Positions 9,101-17,979 of a DNA stretch of 64,000 bases are shown here, in pieces. The notes under the pieces are model-generated. The model was not told where the DNA came from and made no database searches. It saw only the letters and a program-made list of their open reading frames with translations. Numbering within the stretch: the first letter of the stretch is position 1; every line of letters starts with the position of its first letter. The DNA is taken from positions 8,494,001-8,558,000 of the forward strand of contig NZ_CP036426.1 of assembly GCF_007752535.1 (NCBI RefSeq), written 5' to 3'. The DNA comes from Tautonia plasticadhaerens. Lineage in GTDB: Bacteria > Planctomycetota > Planctomycetia > Isosphaerales > Isosphaeraceae. A program made the translations under genes and the position numbers.

Positions 9101-9294
9101 CGGGGTCGTTCCCGGGAGTGGAATCGAAAGGTGCTCGTCGAGACCGGCGCGGGGGAAGAAAAGCCCCTCGACCTTACTATCGGAGAACTCGGCGATTTTA
9201 AGCACATTCGGCCAGGAAAGACGGACTCCGGACGGCGACCGGGTCCCAAGGGGGGAGGACGGCGGTCGGGTCGGGTTTCGGGGCGATGGCCCGA

Positions 9295-9597
9295 TCAGAG
9301 GGCGAGGACGACCAGACCGATGCCGATCGAGACGACGACGATCAGCGCGGAGAACCACGCCCAGGAAACCCCGAGCGGCAGCTTCAGCACGGAGGCGACC
9401 AGCCAGAAGACGGGGGCGAGCAGGGCGGCCGGGACGGAGAGGAGCATGAGGAAGAACACCCTCATCCCTCCCTGGCCCGGGGCGACGAGGATCAGGCCGC
9501 CCAGCAGGTTCACGGCGAGGATCACGAGCGGGACGCCGGCGAGGATGCTCAGGAGCCAGCCGGCCCGGGAGGGGGGCGATGGGGTGTTCGTCGGCAT
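9295..9597 (-). CDS. Small integral membrane protein
   Basis: A 100-residue protein with a Pro-rich N-terminus and three hydrophobic segments (about residues 12-34, 45-68, 76-99), the last ending the protein as ALIVVVSIGIGLVVLAL. A GGAG ribosome site lies nine bases before the ATG at 9597. No functional motif is visible. It is divergent from the YkuD-like gene starting at 9808; the 210-base gap between holds a short tandem repeat of GGGCCGGGTC (about 9622-9641). Confidence 0.6.
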   Translation of the reverse strand: MPTNTPSPPSRAGWLLSILAGVPLVILAVNLLGGLILVAPGQGGMRVFFLMLLSVPAALLAPVFWLVASVLKLPLGVSWAWFSALIVVVSIGIGLVVLAL

Positions 9598-9807
9598 GGG
9601 GGGCTCCACTGGTCGGCCCGGGCCGGGTCGGGCCGGGTCGGCCTGGGCCCGTCGGGGGATCCCTGAGACGATGGGCCACCGGCGTGCCGGCCGAAGGGCG
9701 GGCGTGTCGCGGGAGGGGGGCGGTTTGCGACCGGATCGGGGGAGACTTCGGATCGAGGCCGTCCGATCGGACGCCCCGGATCGTCCCTCCGGCCTTGGGG
9801 CCCTGCC

Positions 9808-10551
9808 ATGAAGATCCACCTGACGAGCGAGGTCGTGGGCCAATCGACGTTGAAGGAATATGACAAGACGCTGGGGATCTACGCGGCCCCGCTCTACATC
9901 GTGCCGACGTACAAGATGACGGTGGAGGGGGTGGGGGACTTCGAGGTGATCCGGGCGGGGCTGAAGCGGGCCTACGAGCGGCACCCGAAGGGGACCCGGA
10001 CGTGCGACGTGGGGGTCTTCGGCGCGTACACGATCACCGACCCGACCTGGATCGAGTACACGCCGAGGACGGGGCCGGGGACGGTCTCGGGGGCGGTCCG
10101 GCTCTGGAAGACCAAGGCGTTCCTGATCCACGAGGGGCCGGCCGACCGGAGGTTCGGGATGGGGACCTTCGGCTGCGTGGAGGTGATGGACGCGACCGCC
10201 TGGAAGCGGTTCGTGGACAACGTGAAGGGGCCGACCCGGCGGGGGCAGGTCGAGCTGGTCATCGAATCGCTGACGAAGCCCGAGGCTACGCTGGCCGTGA
10301 CCGACCCGGACGTGAAGCCGCCCTGGTCGGACGCCCTGTATCATCGCTGGACGAACCCGGGCGCCCACCAGCCCGTCGAGCTGCTCGAGTCCGACGTGGA
10401 CGCGATCCTGGCGGGGTCGAGGCCCGGGGGAGTGCCGGTCGAGGAGCTTCGGCAGCTCGCGCTGATCTACCTGAATTACCGGATGACCGACCCCGGCGAG
10501 CAGAAGCTCCGCACGTACGTCGAGCACCATGCGGCCGGGATCGGGCCCTGA
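9808..10551 (+). CDS. Putative YkuD-like (L,D-transpeptidase-fold) protein
   Basis: A 247-residue protein without signal peptide. The centre reads KAFLIHEGPADRRFGMGTFG and then CVEVMDATAWKRFVD: a His, a Gly-rich spacer and a G-C motif in the order seen in YkuD-type cysteine enzymes (H...G.GC). Known members cross-link or cleave peptidoglycan peptides. The C-terminal quarter (EELRQLALIYLNYRMTDPGE) is helical and not part of that fold. The absence of an export signal argues against a normal cell-wall role, so the assignment is tentative; a self-directed or toxin-like amidase is the other option. Confidence 0.45.
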   Translation: MKIHLTSEVVGQSTLKEYDKTLGIYAAPLYIVPTYKMTVEGVGDFEVIRAGLKRAYERHPKGTRTCDVGVFGAYTITDPTWIEYTPRTGPGTVSGAVRLWKTKAFLIHEGPADRRFGMGTFGCVEVMDATAWKRFVDNVKGPTRRGQVELVIESLTKPEATLAVTDPDVKPPWSDALYHRWTNPGAHQPVELLESDVDAILAGSRPGGVPVEELRQLALIYLNYRMTDPGEQKLRTYVEHHAAGIGP

Positions 10552-10596
10552 CCGCGCCGGGGCCTCGGCGGTGCCGGCCGGCCTGACGGCGGGCGT

Positions 10597-11616
10597 TCAG
10601 TAGCTGTGGGGGTCGAGCCGGACGGCGCCGCGGAAGGTCCAGTAGACGAGGCCGGTGTAGGTGAGCACCAGCGGGGCGCCGATGGCGGCGACCACGGCCA
10701 TGTTCCAGAGCGTCTGCTCGGAGCTGGCGGCGTTGTAGAGGGTCAGGCTGCGGGCCTCGGGCTCGACGGAGCTGGTCACCAGGTTCGGGAACAGCGCGAT
10801 CCCGAACAGGAAGACGAAGCCGGCGATGGCGGCGCAGCTGGAGGCGAACGCCCGGGCCGGCCGGTGCAGGAACAGGCTGCGGGGGATGTTGGCGATCGCC
10901 AGGACGTTGGCGAGGACGACCAGCCAGGCCCAGGGATATGCCCCGAAGTTGGCCGTGGCCCGGGGGATGGTGGCCAGGGTCATGATCGTCACCAGCAGGT
11001 AGCAGACCAGGAAGCAGCCGAAGCCGGTCCAGGCACGGTTGTAGAGGCGATGGCGCAGGTCCCCCTCGGTCTTCAGCAGCAGGTAGATCGCCCCGTGCAT
11101 GGCGAACAGGGCGACGGCCAGCATGCCGACGAGGACCGAGTAGGGGGAGATCAGGTCGAGGAAGCCGCCGTCGTAGAGCCCCCGCTCGTCCAGCGGCACC
11201 CCGGCCATCGCGGCGCCGACGGCGACGCCGAACAGCAGGGTCGCCAGCAGGCTGGAGGCGAAGAAGCCGAAGTCGAAGGCCCTCCGCCAGGCCTTCGAGC
11301 CGAGCTTGCTGCGGAACTCGATCGAGACGGCCCGGAAGATCAGCGAGAACAGGACGAGCATGAAGGCGAGGTAGAAGCCGGAGAAGACGGTGGCGTAGGC
11401 CTCGGGGAAGGCGGCGAACATGGCGCCCCCGAAGGTGACGAGCCAGACCTCGTTGCCGTCCCAGATCGGGCCGATCGAGTTGAGCATCACCCGGCGCTCG
11501 GTGTCGTCCCGGGCCGTCAGGTGGAGGATCCCGACGCCAAGGTCGAAGCCGTCGAGCACGGCGTAGCCGGCGAGGAAGACGCCGAGGATGACGAACCAGA
11601 GCAGGTGGAGGTCCAT
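10597..11616 (-). CDS. cydB: Cytochrome bd ubiquinol oxidase subunit II
   Basis: A 339-residue polytopic membrane protein, subunit II of the cytochrome bd oxidase that reduces oxygen to water with quinol. The N-terminus [20 protein letters not shown] with GVGIL and the motif [20 protein letters not shown] are diagnostic of CydB. The internal [15 protein letters not shown] loop and eight to nine helices match the family length. It lies 71 bases downstream of cydA on the same strand, forming a two-gene operon. No cydX-type small subunit or cydCD exporter genes are in the window. Confidence 0.95.
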   Translation of the reverse strand: MDLHLLWFVILGVFLAGYAVLDGFDLGVGILHLTARDDTERRVMLNSIGPIWDGNEVWLVTFGGAMFAAFPEAYATVFSGFYLAFMLVLFSLIFRAVSIEFRSKLGSKAWRRAFDFGFFASSLLATLLFGVAVGAAMAGVPLDERGLYDGGFLDLISPYSVLVGMLAVALFAMHGAIYLLLKTEGDLRHRLYNRAWTGFGCFLVCYLLVTIMTLATIPRATANFGAYPWAWLVVLANVLAIANIPRSLFLHRPARAFASSCAAIAGFVFLFGIALFPNLVTSSVEPEARSLTLYNAASSEQTLWNMAVVAAIGAPLVLTYTGLVYWTFRGAVRLDPHSY

Positions 11617-11687
11617 GGCGGGGCCTTTCGGGCGGGTGCGGGATGGCGGGTGTCGGGCGGCGTCCGGCGGTTCGCATCGGGGGTCGG

Positions 11688-13202
11688 CTATCGGTCGCCG
11701 GTCGGCCCGGCCCGGCGGCCGTCGGGGGGCTCGTTGGCCTCGGTGAGGGTGCCGGAGTGGTCGACCCGGCCGGTGGCGGCCTCGAGGAGCCCGGGGCCGG
11801 GCTCGGACTCGGGCCGGGGCCCGGGATCGGTCCCGGGGATGGGGTCGGGGCCGTGCTGGATCTTGTGGTTGAGGATGACGATCCAGAGGACGAACAGCAG
11901 CGCGTAGATCAGGCCGAACATGATGATGGAGGCGAGCACCTGCTCGGCCCGGACGACCTCGGAGAGGGCGTCGCTGGTGCGGAGGCCGCCGGTGGGGGAG
12001 CCGTCGACGATCGTCGGGTAGACGACCCAGGGCTGCCGGCCGACCTCGGCGGTCATCCAGCCGGCCTCGTTGGCGACGAAGGCGAGCAGGACGGCGAAGA
12101 CGAAGTACCAGAGCAGCCAGCGCTTCTCGTACAGGGTGCCCCGCCAGAGGTAGTAGCAGGCCAGCAGGGTCGAGGCGATGAACAGCATGCCGATGCCGAC
12201 CATGAGGTGGTAGGCCTGGAAGACGATCCAGACCGGGGGCATGCCGTAGTCCGCTTCCAGGGCGTCGAAGCCCCGGACCTCGGCGTCGGGGTCGTTGTGG
12301 AGCAGGATGCTGAGCATGCCGGGGATCTCGACCGCGAACCGGAGCTCCCGGGCCTGGCTGTCGGGCCAGCCGAAGAGGGAGAGCCCGGCCCCTCGCTTCG
12401 ACTCGTACAGCCCCTCCATCGCCGCGAGCTTGGCCGGCTGGTGCTCCCCCACCCCCTTCGCCTGCGAGTGCCCCGAGGCGAGCTGGGCCAGCGAGGAGAC
12501 CGTCGCCAGCAGCAACCCGCCGGTGAACGACCGCCGGGCGAATTCGAGGTGCCGCCCCTTCAAGAGGTACCACGCCGAGATGCTCATCACGAAGAAGGCG
12601 CCGAGGATGAACGAGCCGAGCCAGACGTGCACCAGGCGGTCGACGGCGGAGGGGTTGAAGACCATCGCCCAGAAGTCGGTGATCTCGGCCCGCTGGAAGG
12701 TCTGGCCGTTGATGACGTGGTCGCGGATCTCGAAGCCGACGGGGGTCTGCTGCCAGGAGTTGGCGATGACGATCCAGATGGAGGAGAAGATGCCGCCGAC
12801 GGCGACCATGAGGGTGGCGAAGAAGTGCGTCTTCACCCCCACGCGCTCCCAGCCGAAGAGCAGGACGGCCAGGAAGCCGGACTCCAGGAAGAAGGCGAAG
12901 ATCCCCTCGGCCGCCAGGGCGGAGCCGAAGACGTCGCCGACGTACCGGGAGTAGGCCGCCCAGTTCGTGCCGAACTCGAACTCCATGACGATGCCCGTGA
13001 CCACGCCGAGCGCGAAGTTCAGGCCGAAGATCCGGGTCCAGAAGCGGGCGGCCTGCTCGTAGATCGGGTCCTCGGGCCTCCTCAGGCGCATCGCCCCCAG
13101 GTACACCAGCACCATCCCCAGCCCGATCGTCAGGGGCGGGAACAGGTAGTGGAACATGATGGTGAAGGCGAACTGCAATCGGGAGAGCAGCAGGACGTCC
13201 AC
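11688..13202 (-). CDS. cydA: Cytochrome bd ubiquinol oxidase subunit I
   Basis: A 504-residue haem-bearing subunit. From the GTG at 13202 the protein starts [20 protein letters not shown]; the haem-ligand His is residue 18, as in E. coli (His19). Also present are the [19 protein letters not shown] segment, the second His in RLVHVW, the axial Met in YHLMVGIG, and GRQPW. GGAG lies ten bases before the GTG, which fits the family better than the ATG further upstream. The loop between the last haem ligands is short ([18 protein letters not shown]), so this is a short-Q-loop enzyme, unlike E. coli. The tail of about 60 residues is Pro/Gly-rich. Confidence 0.94.
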   Translation of the reverse strand: MDVLLLSRLQFAFTIMFHYLFPPLTIGLGMVLVYLGAMRLRRPEDPIYEQAARFWTRIFGLNFALGVVTGIVMEFEFGTNWAAYSRYVGDVFGSALAAEGIFAFFLESGFLAVLLFGWERVGVKTHFFATLMVAVGGIFSSIWIVIANSWQQTPVGFEIRDHVINGQTFQRAEITDFWAMVFNPSAVDRLVHVWLGSFILGAFFVMSISAWYLLKGRHLEFARRSFTGGLLLATVSSLAQLASGHSQAKGVGEHQPAKLAAMEGLYESKRGAGLSLFGWPDSQARELRFAVEIPGMLSILLHNDPDAEVRGFDALEADYGMPPVWIVFQAYHLMVGIGMLFIASTLLACYYLWRGTLYEKRWLLWYFVFAVLLAFVANEAGWMTAEVGRQPWVVYPTIVDGSPTGGLRTSDALSEVVRAEQVLASIIMFGLIYALLFVLWIVILNHKIQHGPDPIPGTDPGPRPESEPGPGLLEAATGRVDHSGTLTEANEPPDGRRAGPTGDR

Positions 13203-13596
13203 GGGGGTCGGGCTCCGGGCTCGGGCTGGCGGTCGGGCGATCGGTCGGGAGGCTCCCGCCCCTGGCATCATACAAGGCGTGCCGGGCGATTCCAGAGGGG
13301 TGTGCTTATCTCTCCGATCGATCGCGGCGGAGCGTCCGGACGTTCCACGGGTTTCGGAGCGTTCAACGCGGGCGACACGCCCGGGGCCGGGGCCGGGGCG
13401 CCCCGGGGGGGGCGTCGGGGCCACGCCGGCCGAGATTCCCGGGATCGATGTCGCGGGGGCCGGGGCGAGATCGATGATTTGGTTGAGATTCACGAATGAG
13501 GCGGCCTTTGTGGGACGTCTCCCCGGCCCGTCGCCGGGGGGACCGCCACCTTCCCCATCGCCTCCCCCTTATCCGCGATCACGCGGAGCGTGGACC
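13203..13596. other. Divergent intergenic region between cydA and the papain-like gene
   Basis: A 394-base gap between divergent genes, so both promoters should be here. It contains a less G/C-rich patch (TGTGCTTATCTCTCCGATCG at 13301-13320). I cannot assign a promoter box or an operator. The open frames crossing it lack ribosome sites and family support. Confidence 0.4.
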
Positions 13597-14676
13597 ATGG
13601 CGCACTTCCAGCTCGTCGACAACCCGTTCCACCTGAAGCGGAAATGGCTCTTCTCCAAGGGTGCCCGGCTCTTCGTCAAGGGCGACTCGGGGGAGGAGCG
13701 GATCGCGATCCACCTGGGCAACCGGATCGTCCTGGAGCAGAAAGGGGCGATCGGGCCGGGCAATGCCATGCCCCGGATCGTGCCGTCCGTCCCATCGGTC
13801 GTCGACGTGGTGGAGACGAAGGTCCACGCCTCGCTCCAGTCGCAGACGATCACGCTCAAGGGGGCCGGCGCCGGCAGGGCCGTGCTCCGGGGGGTCGACG
13901 AGGCGGGGCGCCTCGTCCCGGGCCTGGAGCTGGTGGTCGTGGTGGGGGACTTCGTGAACCACCCGGGCCTGACGATCGACCTGCTGGCCGACCTCTGCCG
14001 GGGGACCGACCCGGTCAAGAGCCACGCCGTCCACCGGATGCTCCACGACAACCCCGAGAACATCTTCAACGAGAACTGGCAGCCGATCATCGACAAGTGG
14101 GGGGAGCGGGCCTGCGGCACGGTCGCCGACGACGGCGCCTCGGCGCTCTGGGGGGGGAACGCGACGGACCACGTCTTCCGGGGCTATCACATCGCGTTCC
14201 GGCCCGGGTTCAAGGTCACCAGCCGGGACCAGGTGAAGTTCAGCAAGGCGCAGGTCGCCCGGGGGAGGACGTCGATCAAGTCGTGGCTGACCCGGAAGAA
14301 GACCCCCGTCGTGGTCGGGGTCCTGTACGGGCCGACCAGCTCGGGGTCGGGCGCGGCCGCCTCGGTTCGGGGGCCGATCGAGACGAATCGGTTCGGCCAG
14401 CTCGAGCGGACGGGCCGCTTCGGCCACTCGGTCCTGATCGTCGGCTGCAACGAGGCGGCTGACCAGTTCCTCTACGTCGACCCCTGGTACAATGGGTCGA
14501 AGCTCCAGTACAAGGGCGGCTTCACCCACAACGAGTTCCCCGTCAGCCAGTCCATCGGGCTCTTCAAGCTGGTCGACGACTCCAACCGGGGGCCGGTCCT
14601 CCGCCAGGCCCCCGAGGCGGAGGGGACCTTCCGCTTGGCCGACGGGAACATCCTGGAGATCACCTCCGGCCCGTGA
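13597..14676 (+). CDS. Putative papain-like cysteine peptidase with N-terminal Ig-like domain
   Basis: A 359-residue protein without signal peptide. Residues 60-120 look like a bacterial Ig-like strand set (SQTITLKGAGAGRAVLRGVD, then LVPGLELVVVVGD). The C-terminal part has GHSVLIVGCNEAADQFLYVD followed by PWYNG, the His and Asp/Asn arrangement of papain-like and C39-like peptidases. A candidate nucleophile is the Cys in ERACGTVADDGASALW, about 110 residues upstream. The hydrophobic N-terminus is replaced by basic residues, so it acts in the cytoplasm or leaves by a non-classical route. The ATG at 13597 follows GCGGAG. The family call rests on motif order only. Confidence 0.5.
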   Translation: MAHFQLVDNPFHLKRKWLFSKGARLFVKGDSGEERIAIHLGNRIVLEQKGAIGPGNAMPRIVPSVPSVVDVVETKVHASLQSQTITLKGAGAGRAVLRGVDEAGRLVPGLELVVVVGDFVNHPGLTIDLLADLCRGTDPVKSHAVHRMLHDNPENIFNENWQPIIDKWGERACGTVADDGASALWGGNATDHVFRGYHIAFRPGFKVTSRDQVKFSKAQVARGRTSIKSWLTRKKTPVVVGVLYGPTSSGSGAAASVRGPIETNRFGQLERTGRFGHSVLIVGCNEAADQFLYVDPWYNGSKLQYKGGFTHNEFPVSQSIGLFKLVDDSNRGPVLRQAPEAEGTFRLADGNILEITSGP

Positions 14677-14925
14677 CCGCCCCGCGCCCGACCCCGGTGC
14701 CGGCCGCCCCGGCCATCGACCGGCGCCCTCTCCCCTGCCCGACTCCAACCCTCGGCGGGGAGGGCCCTCTTCGTTCCAGGATGGCGGCCGATCGCCCCCG
14801 AGTGGGGGCCGAGGTCGAGCGGAGGCCTGCACGCCCCCGATCGGGAGGTGCGGCCCAATCGGGCGCGGCGGGGTCGTGCAGGATTCGGGAGTTATCCAGC
14901 ACGAATTCGGGGAGGGGGCTCGGAC

Positions 14926-15345
14926 TCAATCCGAGGTGGCCGGGAGTCTCCAACCCTGCCAAAATGGCGAGACACGGTCGAAGTCGACGTGCTTGATGAG
15001 GTGGTGGTTAACCCCCGATTCCTTCGAGCGACGACGGTCCTGCTCCTGACCGTAGCCCGAGCTGGCGATGATGGTCGCGTCCCGGCAGCATCCCTCTCCC
15101 CTTAGCCGAGTGGCGAGTTCATCGCCTTCCATCTCGTGAAAGTTATGGTCCAGGAGGATGGCTTCGGGCCGGAAGCCTTCAGCTACCTCGATGGCCTCCT
15201 GTCCGGTGAAGGCGACCCTCACGTCGTATCCCTGGCCCCGGAGCAGGATCCGAATCATCCGGGCAGTGTCCTGGTGGTCATCGGCCACCAGGACCCGCGT
15301 CCCCGAACGTCGCCGCTCGCCATCTTGAGGCTTCGGACCGTCCAT
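14926..15345 (-). CDS. Single-domain response regulator
   Basis: A 139-residue receiver domain with no output domain. It shows the acidic pair in VLVADDHQDT, the phospho-accepting Asp in EAILLDHNFHEMEGDEL, the Ser/Thr in IIASSGYG, and the conserved Lys in HLIKHVDFD. Lone receivers relay phosphate to or from partner kinases. It begins 17 bases after the hybrid histidine kinase stop and is surely in one operon with it. The 249-base stretch after it (14677-14925) holds a fragment of the CCCTCTCCCC-type repeat and no gene. Confidence 0.88.
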   Translation of the reverse strand: MDGPKPQDGERRRSGTRVLVADDHQDTARMIRILLRGQGYDVRVAFTGQEAIEVAEGFRPEAILLDHNFHEMEGDELATRLRGEGCCRDATIIASSGYGQEQDRRRSKESGVNHHLIKHVDFDRVSPFWQGWRLPATSD

Positions 15346-15362
15346 GTCCTCCCTCCCGCGTG

Positions 15363-17708
15363 TCAGGGCTGTCCCCCAGTCCGCTCGACGAGACTGGCGA
15401 CGACGGCGACCAGCTCCGCCGGGTCTACGGGCTTCGCCACGTGCGTCTGGAACCCGGCGAGCAACGCCCTCCTCCTGTCCTCGGAGCGGGCGAAGGCGGT
15501 GAGGGCCACGGCCGGGAGCGTCTTGGCCGCGACGCGGCTCCGGACCTGACGGATCAAGTCGTAGCCGTCCTGGTCGGGCATGCCCACGTCGCTCACGAGG
15601 ATATCCGGCCGGAGGGCCTTGACGAGCCCCACGGCCTCGGCCGCCGTCTCGGCGACGGCTACCTCCGCCCCGCATTCTGTCAGGACCCGACGGACGAGCT
15701 GCCGGGCGTCTGGATCGTCGTCCACCACAAGCACCCGGATGCCTGCGAGTGGTCTCTCGGAGCAGTCGTATTCGCCGGGCTGCTCCTCCTTCGGCCGGGC
15801 CTTCTCCGGCCGGGCCTCGTGCACGACGGTGATGGGCAAGCTTATGATAAAGGTTGAGCCCTGGCCCTCGCCGGGGCTCTTGGCCCGCACCGTGCCGCCG
15901 TGCAGCTCGGCGAGCTGCTTGACGATGGCCAGGCCGAGCCCCAGCCCGCCGTGGCGGCGAGTCGTCGAGGAGTCGGCCTGGCTGAACCGCTCGAAGATGT
16001 GCGGCAGGAACTCGGGCCGGATGCCGATGCCGGAGTCGATGACGGAAAATTCGACGTGCGAGTTGACCCGCTCCAGGAGCACCTGGACGCGGCCCCCCTT
16101 GGGGGTGAACTTCACGGCGTTCGTGAGCAGATTCCAGATGATTTGCTGGAGCCGGGCCGGGTCGCCCGAGACGGGGCCAGCCAGCGGGTCGAGCACCTTC
16201 GTGATGCGGACGCCCTTGCCCTCGGCGGCCGGGGTCACGGCGGTCATCGCGGCCTCGATGACCTCGGCCACGTTGACCCGCTGGACGTCGAGCCGCATGG
16301 TGCCCGAGATGATGCGGGAGATGTCGAGCAGGTCCTCGATGATCTGGACCTGAATCTTGGCGTTGCGGTCGATGACCGCGAGGCCCTCCTTCAGGTCTTC
16401 GGGGTCCGGCGGGCCGGAGCTCAGGATTCGGGACCAACCGAGGATCGCATTCAGCGGTGTCCTCAACTCGTGCGAGAGGGTGGCGAGGAACTCGTCTTTG
16501 AGGCGATTGGCCGCCTCGGCGTCGGCCTTGGCCTTCTGGGTGGCCCCCAGGAGCTGCTCGCGTTCCTCGCGGGCCCGTTTCTCGGCGGTGATGTCCCGGC
16601 CGATTTTCGAGGCCCCGATGATCTCGCCCTCGGCGTTGCGAATCGGCGAGACGGTGAGCGAGACGTCGATGACGGTCCCGTCCTTCCGCCGCCGCCTCGT
16701 CTGGTAGTGGTCCACCGTCTCGCCGCGGCGGATCTTCTCCAGGATCCGCGGCATGTCCTCGACCAGCTCGGGCGGCATGAGCATCGAGACGTGGCGGCCG
16801 ATGACCTCCGCGGCGGTGTAGCCGAGGACCCGCTCGGCCCCCTTGTTCCAGCTCGTGATGACGCCGTCCAGGTCCTTCGAGGCGATGATGTCGTCGGACG
16901 ACTCGACGATGGCCGCCAGCCGCTCGTTCAGCTCCTGAGCCTTCCTCTGGTCGGTGATGTCTCGGCCGACCTTCGAGGCCCCGATGATCTCGCCCTCGGC
17001 GTTGCGAATCGGCGAGACGGTGAGCGAGACGTCGATGACGGTCCCGTCCTTCCGCCGCCGCCTCGTCTGGTAGTGGTCCACCGTCTCGCCGCGGCGAATG
17101 CGGCCGAGGATCCGCTGCGTGTCCTCGATGACCTCGGGCGGCATGAGCATCGAGACGGGCTTGCCGATGACCTCGGCGGCGGTATAGCCGAGGATGCGTT
17201 CGGCCCCCCTGTTCCAGCTCGTGATGACGCCGTCCAGGTCCTTCGAGGCGATGATGTCGTCGGACGACTCGACGATGGCCACCAGTTGCTCGTTCAGCAG
17301 GTCCGCCCGCCGCTTCTCTGTGATGTCGCGGAAGACGAGGATGACGCCGGCGACCCGGCCGTGCTCGTCCTTGATGGGGGCCGCACTGTCGTCGACCGGG
17401 CACTCTCTCCGGTCGCGGCCGATGAGCACGGTGTGGTTGGCGAGGCCGACGGTCTGGCCGGTCGCGAGGACCTGCTCGACGGGGCTTTCGACCGGCGTCC
17501 GGGTCAGCTCGTTGACGATGGGGAAGATCTCGGCCAGCTCCTTGCCGTGGGCCTCGGCGTCGGGCCAGCCCGTGAGGGCTTCGGCGACGGGGTTCAGGAA
17601 GAGGACCTGCCCCCGGTGGTCCGTGGCGATGACGGCATCGCCGATGCTGGAGAGGGCCGTTGCGAACCACCGCTCGTCGAAGGACAGGCTTCCGCTTGAT
17701 TTAATCAT
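15363..17708 (-). CDS. PAS-domain hybrid sensor histidine kinase
   Basis: A 781-residue soluble kinase: PAS1 (about 10-130), PAS2 (140-258), PAS3 (262-380), a coiled linker, HisKA with the phosphorylated His413 in SHELRTPLNAILGW, an HATPase domain with NLLTNAVKFTPKGG, DSGIGI and GGLGLGLAIVKQLAELHGG, and a C-terminal receiver (about 655-781) with VLVVDDDPDARQ, Asp in ILVSDVGMPDQDGYDL and AKPVDP. PAS2 and PAS3 are near-identical, a recent duplication. No membrane segment is seen, so it senses a cytoplasmic signal. The ATG at 17708 begins just ahead of the first PAS domain; an ATG at 17768 would add 20 unremarkable residues. Confidence 0.92.
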   Translation of the reverse strand: MIKSSGSLSFDERWFATALSSIGDAVIATDHRGQVLFLNPVAEALTGWPDAEAHGKELAEIFPIVNELTRTPVESPVEQVLATGQTVGLANHTVLIGRDRRECPVDDSAAPIKDEHGRVAGVILVFRDITEKRRADLLNEQLVAIVESSDDIIASKDLDGVITSWNRGAERILGYTAAEVIGKPVSMLMPPEVIEDTQRILGRIRRGETVDHYQTRRRRKDGTVIDVSLTVSPIRNAEGEIIGASKVGRDITDQRKAQELNERLAAIVESSDDIIASKDLDGVITSWNKGAERVLGYTAAEVIGRHVSMLMPPELVEDMPRILEKIRRGETVDHYQTRRRRKDGTVIDVSLTVSPIRNAEGEIIGASKIGRDITAEKRAREEREQLLGATQKAKADAEAANRLKDEFLATLSHELRTPLNAILGWSRILSSGPPDPEDLKEGLAVIDRNAKIQVQIIEDLLDISRIISGTMRLDVQRVNVAEVIEAAMTAVTPAAEGKGVRITKVLDPLAGPVSGDPARLQQIIWNLLTNAVKFTPKGGRVQVLLERVNSHVEFSVIDSGIGIRPEFLPHIFERFSQADSSTTRRHGGLGLGLAIVKQLAELHGGTVRAKSPGEGQGSTFIISLPITVVHEARPEKARPKEEQPGEYDCSERPLAGIRVLVVDDDPDARQLVRRVLTECGAEVAVAETAAEAVGLVKALRPDILVSDVGMPDQDGYDLIRQVRSRVAAKTLPAVALTAFARSEDRRRALLAGFQTHVAKPVDPAELVAVVASLVERTGGQP

Positions 17709-17789
17709 AGGGCTTCTGTGTCCATCCGCCTCCCTCGCGACGGCGGGGCTTCTGCCGGGCGGTGGCATGGCCCGTCGGTGCCGTCCTTA

Positions 17790-17965
17790 GAGTCGTTATT
17801 GCGCCCTGCGAATATAGCAAACTCCTCGCGTCTTCGCCGCCCAATACGGCTGGTCGAGGGGCGGTCGTTCATCGCTGTGGGACTGGCCAACATCTCGAAA
17901 TTCGCCACGATATACTTATTGATATTTGACATCTATTTATTAAGTTTGTATAAAAAGGGTCCTGG
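17790..17965. promoter_or_regulatory. AT-rich putative promoter region upstream of the histidine kinase
   Basis: Amid 72% G+C DNA, 17895-17960 is mostly A and T (for example TATACTTATTGATATTTGAC at 17911-17930, and TTTGTATAAAAAGG). It lies in the 271-base gap between the kinase start (17708) and the end of the GntP-type gene (17980), both on the minus strand, so it most likely drives the kinase operon. No clear -35/-10 pair at standard spacing stands out. A 75-codon minus-strand frame starts here but runs into the kinase gene and is not called. Confidence 0.4.
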
Positions 17966-17979
17966 GTGGCGACCCGGCC

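Noticed and set aside
11688-13493. Longer CydA with a 97-residue N-terminal extension from an upstream ATG.
   Set aside because: The extension is Pro/Arg-rich without family similarity. The GTG at 13202 places the haem His at residue 18 and has a ribosome site.
17705-17932. A 75-codon minus-strand frame starting in the AT-rich island (MSNINKYIVANFEM...).
   Set aside because: No ribosome site, and the second half runs through the start of the histidine kinase gene in another frame. It could be a leader peptide, but nothing supports it.
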